The notes under the pieces: model-generated | The model's input: only the letters and a program-made list of their open reading frames with translations | Database searches by the model: none | What the model was told of the DNA's origin: nothing | Part shown: positions 35,739 through 41,693 of the stretch, in pieces | Layout of the letters: the number at the start of each line of letters is the position of its first letter | Position numbering within the stretch: position 1 is the first letter of the stretch | Position numbers and translations under genes: made by a program | Assembly: GCA_026991755.1 (NCBI GenBank) | Contig: JALXAX010000170.1 | Coordinates: 1-41,693, forward strand | Length of the DNA stretch: 41,693 nucleotides | From: Thiotrichaceae bacterium | GTDB lineage: Bacteria > Pseudomonadota > Gammaproteobacteria > Thiotrichales > Thiotrichaceae | Direction of reading: 5' to 3'

Positions 35739-36827
35739 ATGTCATTTATTATTTCTAGCGCATTGGCAAGCTTCGTTGGCCTTCTTATCATTCTAACAAA
35801 AAAATATCATCAACAAATCACGGCAGATGGACAAGATGGCGTACAGAAGTTCCACGAAGAGATTACGCCACGCATTGGTGGAATCGTGCTATCAATCGGA
35901 TTAGCGGGTGGTGTGTCGTATGAAATCTATATGGGCAACTTAGGTTTTACTTTGCCCGTTGGTTTAGCCATTTCATTATTTCCTGTATTTTTTATGGGAA
36001 TGATTGAAGATTTCACCAAAAACATCAATGCTGATTGTCGTTTTGTCACAGCAATTATCTCTGGTATTTCCTTCTTTCTTTTTTTAAACGTAGGTATTAC
36101 ACAAACAGGTCTCTTTTGGTTAGACTCCCACATACTATCTATTCCACTAGTCTCATTATTATTAACCACAGTTATCATCGCGGGTGTTTCCAATGCAACC
36201 AATATTATTGATGGTTTCAATGGATTGCTTCTAGGCTTCGCAATTATGGCAACCGCTGCGCTCTGCTGGGTGAGCTATCAAGTAGGAGATCAGCAAATAT
36301 TCTCCATTACTGTGGTGCTTATGGGCTCCATATTTGGACTCATTATCTTTAATTTTCCAAAAGGTAAGCTTTTCACAGGTGATGGAGGAGCTTATATGAT
36401 CGGCTTCTTACTATCAGCTCTTAGTATCTTATTAGTTAATAGAAATCAGGCAGTATCACCTTGGTTCCCCATGTTACTGCTACTTTATCCTATGACTGAG
36501 ACACTATTCTCGATGTTCCGTCGCATTCTTGTTGAAAAAACATCTCCTTTTGATCCCGATAATAAGCATTTACATACATTAATTTACCGTTCGATTTCAC
36601 AGAAAGAAGCAACTTTCATCAATCATAATGCTAAGACATCGGTACTTATTTGGCCACTAATGTTATGCACGGTCATTCCTTCAATACTTTTCTGGAAGGA
36701 CACTACTCTGCTAATGATTACTAATGGTCTGTTTCTTCTTGGCTATTATGCTCTTTATAAGAGACTATTACATAACTGTGAATCATTAGGTGATACTAAA
36801 GCAGACCATAACAAAGGATTAGCCTAA
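35739..36827 (+). CDS. WecA/MraY-family undecaprenyl-phosphate sugar-1-phosphate transferase
   Basis: A 362-residue integral membrane protein with about ten segments. Family motifs are visible: ATNIIDGFNGLLLG near residues 153-166, LFTGDGGAYMIGF near 210-222 and the cytoplasmic HLHTLIYR near 276-283. Enzymes of this family load a sugar phosphate (GlcNAc-P, FucNAc-P or similar) on undecaprenyl phosphate at the inner membrane, starting O-antigen or exopolysaccharide repeat units. AAGAG precedes the ATG, which follows the GT4 stop by 2 bases. It is the probable initiating enzyme of this locus; the exact sugar cannot be read from the sequence. Confidence 0.87.
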   Translation: MSFIISSALASFVGLLIILTKKYHQQITADGQDGVQKFHEEITPRIGGIVLSIGLAGGVSYEIYMGNLGFTLPVGLAISLFPVFFMGMIEDFTKNINADCRFVTAIISGISFFLFLNVGITQTGLFWLDSHILSIPLVSLLLTTVIIAGVSNATNIIDGFNGLLLGFAIMATAALCWVSYQVGDQQIFSITVVLMGSIFGLIIFNFPKGKLFTGDGGAYMIGFLLSALSILLVNRNQAVSPWFPMLLLLYPMTETLFSMFRRILVEKTSPFDPDNKHLHTLIYRSISQKEATFINHNAKTSVLIWPLMLCTVIPSILFWKDTTLLMITNGLFLLGYYALYKRLLHNCESLGDTKADHNKGLA

Positions 36828-36970
36828 TAGTTTGTTTGAAAACATTAGCTTATTCTTTAAATATGATAAAGACTCTTAACAGTTACTAGCTTCTCAGGCG
36901 AGAGGCTAATAAGAAATTAAACGCAAATAATAATAACTATAATAGAAAGCCAATAACGAGAATATTGAAA

Positions 36971-39202
36971 ATGAGTTACTTCAATAGCCCAGCTATTATC
37001 ACTGCACAACAAGAAATATCGACGGATGCTACTGCTAATACGCATCAGTATGCAAATACTCAAGCTTATCCTTCAGGAACGTCACTAGCTGATTATTTAC
37101 GTATCATTCGCAAATACTTTCTATCTGCATTATTTACATTTCTGAGTGTTGTTGCACTGACTATTTTTATTAACTCAGCATTAGTTCCTAAATATGTCGC
37201 CTCAGCTACGGTTAGAATTGATACTAATCCCCAACAAATATTGGATTACGGCATCAACGCGGGACAACCGTCTAAAATATTAGATCCAACTTTTCTGGAA
37301 ACACAATATAAATTGTTGCGTAGTCGTAAACTGGCTACAAGCGTGATCAGCGAGTTAGGTTTAGAGCCGGAACAATTAACCTTAAATACTTTCAAGCCTT
37401 TCATTCATAGGTGGTTAACTCCTGTGAAAGAGCTAAAGCAAAAAATCTATACCGCACTGGGAAAAGAACTAACAGTCACGGTAGATGATCCATCAGAGCA
37501 AGTGTTTTTACGTAACTTAACTATACGACCTATTAAGAACACACAAATTATTGAGGTTCTGTATAAGTCTGAAAACGCGGAGTTATCTGCACAAGTAGTT
37601 AATCAGCTAGTTAAAAGTTTTATTGCCTATCAGATCGATACTAAAAAGAAATCTGCCGACAAAGCTGAACAGTTTCTAAGAACAGAATTATTAAACGCGC
37701 GTCATAAACTTGAAGCCTCTGAAGGCTCACTGCTCAGCTATGCAAAGCAACAAAATATTATTAACACTGGCTCTGATCGCAGTATTCTTGAGAAAAATCT
37801 GGAAGAGTTAAGCACGGCTTATATAAAAGCCAAAGAGCAACGTATCATTGCTGAAAGTATTTACAGTAAAAAGCACAATGTTTCAGGTGCTATGCAGGCT
37901 ACTAGTAGCATATTGATCGGCACATTGAAAACTCAATTAGCTGATTTAAGCGCTAAGTATCAGGAAGGTTTAAAGATCTATAAACCTAACTACCCCAGTA
38001 TGCAGTCCCTTCAAGCACAGATTAATGATATTAAAACTCAGGTTAACCGTGAGACTCATGTACTTAATTCTTCAGTTAATAAAGACCTTAAAGCATCTTT
38101 TTTGTCCGCACAACAACAAGAAAGAAAATTAAACGGTGAAATAAAAAGATACGAAAAACGTTTGTTATCATTCAAGAACAAGAATTTACACTATGTAAAC
38201 TTGCAACGTGAAGCAGATACCAATAGAGCTTTATACGAAGGTTTACTACAACGCTTCAAAGAGGTGGGCGTCGCATCAGGTTCAGGCTCAGAAGGTATAG
38301 AGGTCATCGATTCTGCCATTGTACCACTAAGAAGTAATAGCCCTAAAAAAGGCATGAACCTTGTCATGGGTACTATGCTTGGGCTGCTACTAGCGATGTT
38401 AGCGACACTTGTTAGGAATTTATTAAATCGTAAGATTTCTACAGTAGAAGACTTGGAACGTTTAAATCTACCCTACCCTGTTCTGACTACATTACCAAAA
38501 GTAAAGCGTTCAGAGGAAAAAACACTACCTTTATTAGCAGTCGACAAACCGAATTCTGCATTAGCAGAATCCATTCGATACCTTTATACCAACCTGGCAA
38601 ATCAACAAGGTGGTATTCCAAAGCTACTGCATATTACCAGTGCATTGCCATCAGAAGGTAAATCTAGTATTGCCACAAACTTGGCAACGGTTCTAGCAAA
38701 GTCGGGAAAGAAAGTGTTAATTATTGATGGAGATTTACGTAGACCTTCTATACATAAACATTTACATATCGACAATGAAGTAGGCTTGAGTAATTACCTG
38801 GTTGGTAAATCGCCATCCATTCCATTGCATAAAGTCTCATCGAAATATGACTTGTATGTTATACCTGCAGGACCCGCCGTATCAGACCCTGTAAACCTAT
38901 TATCAAACCAGGTAATGGTAGAGCTATGTGAAAATGTTCGCAATGCATTTGACCAGATAATTTTAGACTCACCGCCTGTATTAGGTTTAGCAGATGCATT
39001 AGTTCTTTCAAACAGAGCAGATGCAACTTTATTTGTTGTTTCAAGTAATCAACCTAATGAAAACGACATTCAAAGAGCATTAACTAATATGGAAAAAGGT
39101 TTTGCTAATTTGATTGGACTTGTTTTTTCAAAAGAAAAAAGTGATACAACACAATACTACAGTTCATTTGATTATTCCGATGGACGACAAGCACTTGTAT
39201 AG
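36971..39202 (+). CDS. wzc: Wzc-type polysaccharide co-polymerase and tyrosine autokinase
   Basis: A 743-residue fused protein. A Wzz domain lies at about residues 35-140, with a first membrane segment around 50-70. A long periplasmic helical region follows (about 200-430), then a second membrane segment near 455-475. The cytoplasmic BY-kinase domain runs from about 515. Kinase motifs are Walker A (LPSEGKSSIATNLA), Walker A' (VLIIDGDLRRPS) and Walker B (IILDSPPVL). The C-terminal tail has a small Tyr cluster (QYYSSFDYS) for autophosphorylation. The protein controls chain length and couples polymerisation to export. I start at the ATG at 36971 rather than the TTG two codons upstream. Its usual partners, Wza exporter and Wzb phosphatase, are not in the window. 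Confidence 0.9.
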   Translation: MSYFNSPAIITAQQEISTDATANTHQYANTQAYPSGTSLADYLRIIRKYFLSALFTFLSVVALTIFINSALVPKYVASATVRIDTNPQQILDYGINAGQPSKILDPTFLETQYKLLRSRKLATSVISELGLEPEQLTLNTFKPFIHRWLTPVKELKQKIYTALGKELTVTVDDPSEQVFLRNLTIRPIKNTQIIEVLYKSENAELSAQVVNQLVKSFIAYQIDTKKKSADKAEQFLRTELLNARHKLEASEGSLLSYAKQQNIINTGSDRSILEKNLEELSTAYIKAKEQRIIAESIYSKKHNVSGAMQATSSILIGTLKTQLADLSAKYQEGLKIYKPNYPSMQSLQAQINDIKTQVNRETHVLNSSVNKDLKASFLSAQQQERKLNGEIKRYEKRLLSFKNKNLHYVNLQREADTNRALYEGLLQRFKEVGVASGSGSEGIEVIDSAIVPLRSNSPKKGMNLVMGTMLGLLLAMLATLVRNLLNRKISTVEDLERLNLPYPVLTTLPKVKRSEEKTLPLLAVDKPNSALAESIRYLYTNLANQQGGIPKLLHITSALPSEGKSSIATNLATVLAKSGKKVLIIDGDLRRPSIHKHLHIDNEVGLSNYLVGKSPSIPLHKVSSKYDLYVIPAGPAVSDPVNLLSNQVMVELCENVRNAFDQIILDSPPVLGLADALVLSNRADATLFVVSSNQPNENDIQRALTNMEKGFANLIGLVFSKEKSDTTQYYSSFDYSDGRQALV

Positions 39203-39222
39203 GTGCTCCATTTAAATACTAA

Positions 39223-39352
39223 GAGATCTTTGCATGAAAGAATGGCGAGAGAAAAATGAGCGTAATTTTTTAGTGGGCTTGCCGTTTTATCAAAACGGTC
39301 AACTCAATTATTAAGCTTGCTATATCCGTCATATCTTTCGTGCAAAGGTCTC
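39223..39352 (-). mobile_element. GAGACC-family MITE, inverted copy (130 bp)
   Basis: It reads GAGATCTTTGCATGAAAG on the left and CTTTCGTGCAAAGGTCTC on the right. Reverse-complemented, it is about 90 percent identical to the copy at 26316-26446. TAA flanks both sides but no 5-bp duplication is seen, unlike the copies at 13049 and 19129. It sits between the wzc and MBOAT genes. Confidence 0.87.
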
Positions 39353-39450
39353 TAATAATAAGGTGATCGTTGTACATAGATTCATGAGCACAAAGTTATA
39401 TGAATCACATACAATACCTCGATATAAGAATACTAAAAAATTGATTTTCC

Positions 39451-41004
39451 ATGCTTTTTAACTCATTAGAATTCATTTTTGTTTTCTTGCCCATCAGCGT
39501 TATCATCTACGCTTTGTTAGGTAAGAAGTTTAATCAAGTTGTTTCGATAACTTGGGTTGTTGCCTGCTCGTTCTTTTTCTATGCATGGTGGAATCCTACC
39601 TACCTTATTCTGTTGGTTTTATCTATCTTATTTAATTACAGTTTTGCCAAACTGATTCAAGCTAAAGTCCTGTCCAATAATACGCTTACACCACCTGATA
39701 AAGCATTCAACACAGGAAAATTATTACTCATAGTAGGAGTAGCCTGTAATCTTGCTTTACTAGGCTATTTTAAATATGCAAATTTCTTTATAGATACGAT
39801 CAATCAAGTGATCAACACAAGCTTTAACCTAGAGCACATCATACTGCCGTTAGCTATATCCTTTTTTACCTTTCAACAGATTGCCTATTTAGTGGATAGT
39901 TATCGTGGTGAAGTAAGCAATACCAAACTATTAAACTATTCTTTGTTTGTATCCTTCTTTCCCCAGTTAATAGCAGGTCCGATCGTGCATCACAAAGAAA
40001 TGATGCCGCAGTTTTCAAGTAACGAACACTTTAAACAATGGTATGAAAACATAACCTACGGCTTACTTTATTTTGCTATTGGTTTATTCAAAAAAATTAT
40101 TTTAGCTGATACAGCAGGAAACATTGCAACTCCTCTTTTCACAGAAGTTGCAAACGGTGTGGTTCTTAACTTTTTTGATGCATGGTTAGCTGCAACGGGC
40201 TATACCCTACAGCTTTATTTTGATTTTAGTGGTTATTGCGATATGGCGATTGGTGCAGCGCTAATGTTTGGAATCAAATTACCACTCAATTTTAACGCAC
40301 CTTATAAAGCCGTCAATATTATTGATTTTTGGCGACGCTGGCACATGACATTAAGCCGTTTTTTACGAGACTATTTGTATATTCCGTTGGGAGGAAATCG
40401 CCAAGGATTAGTACGGAAAAACACCAATCTTATGATTACCATGCTACTTGGTGGTATGTGGCACGGCGCAGGTTGGACATTTATCATATGGGGAGGGTTA
40501 CACGGTTTCTACCTCATTATGAACCACGCTTGGCAAATATTTAGAGAAAAAGTGCTAGGTCATGACATACAACAGAGCAGCTCTGTGGGACGCGCACTTT
40601 CAGTTTTTTTGACATTGATGATGGTCATTATCGCTTGGGTGTTCTTTCGATCTAGTTCATTAGAATCAGCGATTTCTATGCTACAGAGCATGGCGGGATA
40701 CAACGGCGCTTCCATCCCTGAAGCTGTCATACGCACCGTTCCAGCACTGAATAGCGTTATTAACAGCTTAAATATTCAACTAACCAGTATTGGGGGCAAT
40801 TTCTTTTATACCAGTTGGAGCAGTATTCTATTAATCATTCCATTCCTATTCGGCCCTACCTCGCATCGTTTAATCGAAATGGTAAAACAAAAGAAATGGC
40901 ACTTGGGTATGAACAAACGCACCGCTTATGCACTTAGTGTTGTGCTTTTACTAAGTTTCATTAATCTTAATAAAAACAGTGAATTCTTATATTTCCAGTT
41001 TTAG
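39451..41004 (+). CDS. MBOAT-family O-acyltransferase, AlgI-like
   Basis: A 517-residue membrane protein with about 10-12 segments, opening MLFNSLEFIFVFLPISVIIY as AlgI/DltB-type proteins do. The family core is present: FWRRWHMTLSRFLRDYLYIP with His298, and MLLGGMWHGAGW with His338, the catalytic His. MBOAT proteins of this type pass acetyl or other acyl groups across the inner membrane for transfer to a polysaccharide. A probable periplasmic partner gene follows 60 bases later. It lies after the 130-bp palindromic element, so it may be transcribed apart from wzc. The ribosome site is weak. The likely result is O-acylation of the polysaccharide made by this locus. Confidence 0.9.
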   Translation: MLFNSLEFIFVFLPISVIIYALLGKKFNQVVSITWVVACSFFFYAWWNPTYLILLVLSILFNYSFAKLIQAKVLSNNTLTPPDKAFNTGKLLLIVGVACNLALLGYFKYANFFIDTINQVINTSFNLEHIILPLAISFFTFQQIAYLVDSYRGEVSNTKLLNYSLFVSFFPQLIAGPIVHHKEMMPQFSSNEHFKQWYENITYGLLYFAIGLFKKIILADTAGNIATPLFTEVANGVVLNFFDAWLAATGYTLQLYFDFSGYCDMAIGAALMFGIKLPLNFNAPYKAVNIIDFWRRWHMTLSRFLRDYLYIPLGGNRQGLVRKNTNLMITMLLGGMWHGAGWTFIIWGGLHGFYLIMNHAWQIFREKVLGHDIQQSSSVGRALSVFLTLMMVIIAWVFFRSSSLESAISMLQSMAGYNGASIPEAVIRTVPALNSVINSLNIQLTSIGGNFFYTSWSSILLIIPFLFGPTSHRLIEMVKQKKWHLGMNKRTAYALSVVLLLSFINLNKNSEFLYFQF

Positions 41005-41064
41005 AACTATCTACTTTGTTTATAACTAAACAAGACTTACCAGAGAAAGTAAATACCCATCAAA

Positions 41065-41693
41065 ATGAACAAGCAATTTCTTAAACAGGTTTTCTTTTTC
41101 TTGATACTTAACACAGTGCTGTTATTTGGTATCAATTATATCGTTGACCCCTTACAAATATATAGAGACCAAACGGTTCTTAAGCCTCTATTTACAGAAG
41201 AGCAACGCTTGCAGGTACCTGGTTTGATCAACAGCTTTTCAGATAAAGCTGAGATTGCATTGATTGGATCTTCAATGACTTCAAATTTTAGTCATGAAGA
41301 AGTTGAAACAGCCTTTAATCAACCCCTTCTTAAACTATCTATTGATGGCTCCACTCCCTTTGAGCAAATATTTGTGCTCAAACACCTGCTAGAGCGTGAC
41401 GGTAATACCATCAATAGAGTTATTTGGGGACTGGATGTGCTACGTTTAAATGCTTACTACGGGGAGTTTTCACAACCGGTGGATATTTACCCCTTCCACC
41501 TCTATAACAATACGCTACTAGACAAATTTAAGTACTCCGTCAATATTGATACGTTAACGCATTCATTGCAAACACTTGCAGCTAGTGCCACATCCCTTAG
41601 CTTTTTAAGAAAAAAACATAATCAAAAAATGCTTAATCTATGGCAACACAAGAAAGGCTGTGACATTGTTTTTGAAAACTACAAAGATGATTT
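41065..41693 (+). CDS. Membrane-anchored AlgX/AlgJ- or SGNH-like acyltransferase partner (partial)
   Basis: An open frame of 209 codons running off the window end. It starts MNKQFLKQVFFFLILNTVLL, an uncleaved N-terminal membrane anchor, then a periplasmic domain. ALIGSSMTSNF near residues 65-75 places a Ser after Gly as in the nucleophile block of SGNH hydrolases, and VIWGLDVLRLN follows near 125-135. A second SGNH block is not visible because the C-terminus is missing. Genes of this kind commonly follow MBOAT genes and complete acyl transfer to the glycan in the periplasm. The partnership is based on order and spacing; the family is tentative. Confidence 0.65.
   Translation, partial: MNKQFLKQVFFFLILNTVLLFGINYIVDPLQIYRDQTVLKPLFTEEQRLQVPGLINSFSDKAEIALIGSSMTSNFSHEEVETAFNQPLLKLSIDGSTPFEQIFVLKHLLERDGNTINRVIWGLDVLRLNAYYGEFSQPVDIYPFHLYNNTLLDKFKYSVNIDTLTHSLQTLAASATSLSFLRKKHNQKMLNLWQHKKGCDIVFENYKDD

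Noticed and set aside
36887-36908. Hairpin TAGCTTCTC-N4-GAGAGGCTA between the WecA-like and wzc genes
   Set aside because: It has a wobble pair and no T-run after it, and the two genes plausibly share a transcript, so I do not call a terminator.

Overview
The window looks like chromosome from an AT-leaning gammaproteobacterium. RecC, a Gram-negative OmpA lipoprotein, an outer-membrane barrel and a Wzx/Wzy/Wzc capsule-type locus all fit that. The wealth of secreted DUF11 proteins recalls Thiotrichales or Methylococcales, but that is only an impression and no marker here fixes the genus.

Region A (about 150-13,700, all minus strand) is a surface-protein cluster. It holds a small secreted one-domain DUF11-like protein, a 1004-residue DUF11-type protein, a 1865-residue DUF11/SdrD_B/outer-membrane-barrel giant, an OmpA-type peptidoglycan-binding lipoprotein coupled to the giant by a 2-base gap, and a 921-residue paralogue of the 1004-residue protein. 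A lone VapB-type antitoxin lies at the downstream end. Region B (14,661-18,458, plus) is a 1265-residue protein made of three copies of a parallel beta-helix domain, with no visible signal peptide. Region C (18,777-19,040, plus) is a small predicted lipoprotein with six EGKCG motifs, the hallmark of HvfA/GigA-type copper-binding RiPP precursors, but no modifying enzyme is nearby. Region D (19,358-24,685, minus) is recC preceded by an RNB-domain ribonuclease; recB and recD are not here.

Region E (24,774-41,693) is an exopolysaccharide locus in two modules. The minus-strand module has a Wzy-type polymerase, a GT4 glycosyltransferase, a Wzx flippase and a GT-C membrane glycosyltransferase. The plus-strand module has a GT4, a WecA-family initiating transferase, a Wzc-type tyrosine autokinase, an MBOAT O-acyltransferase and a truncated membrane-anchored, possibly SGNH-like partner. 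Between them lies a secreted protein with a probable beta-propeller and four cadherin-like repeats, three of them nearly identical in DNA.

A family of four small palindromic elements (78, 159, 131 and 130 bp) with 18-bp terminal inverted repeats, GAGACCTTTGCACGAAAG in the best copy, is scattered between genes. Two copies show clean 5-bp target duplications. The other two are close relatives in opposite orientation and bracket most of the polysaccharide locus, so a 12.8-kb inversion is conceivable. Other palindromic repeats lie near 9,500, 14,540 and 31,000.

The most interesting items are the orphan EGKCG lipoprotein with palindromes upstream, the DUF11/barrel/OmpA surface cluster, the triplicated beta-helix protein, and the inverted elements around the polysaccharide genes. 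No rRNA, tRNA, CRISPR array, complete insertion sequence or prophage gene was seen.
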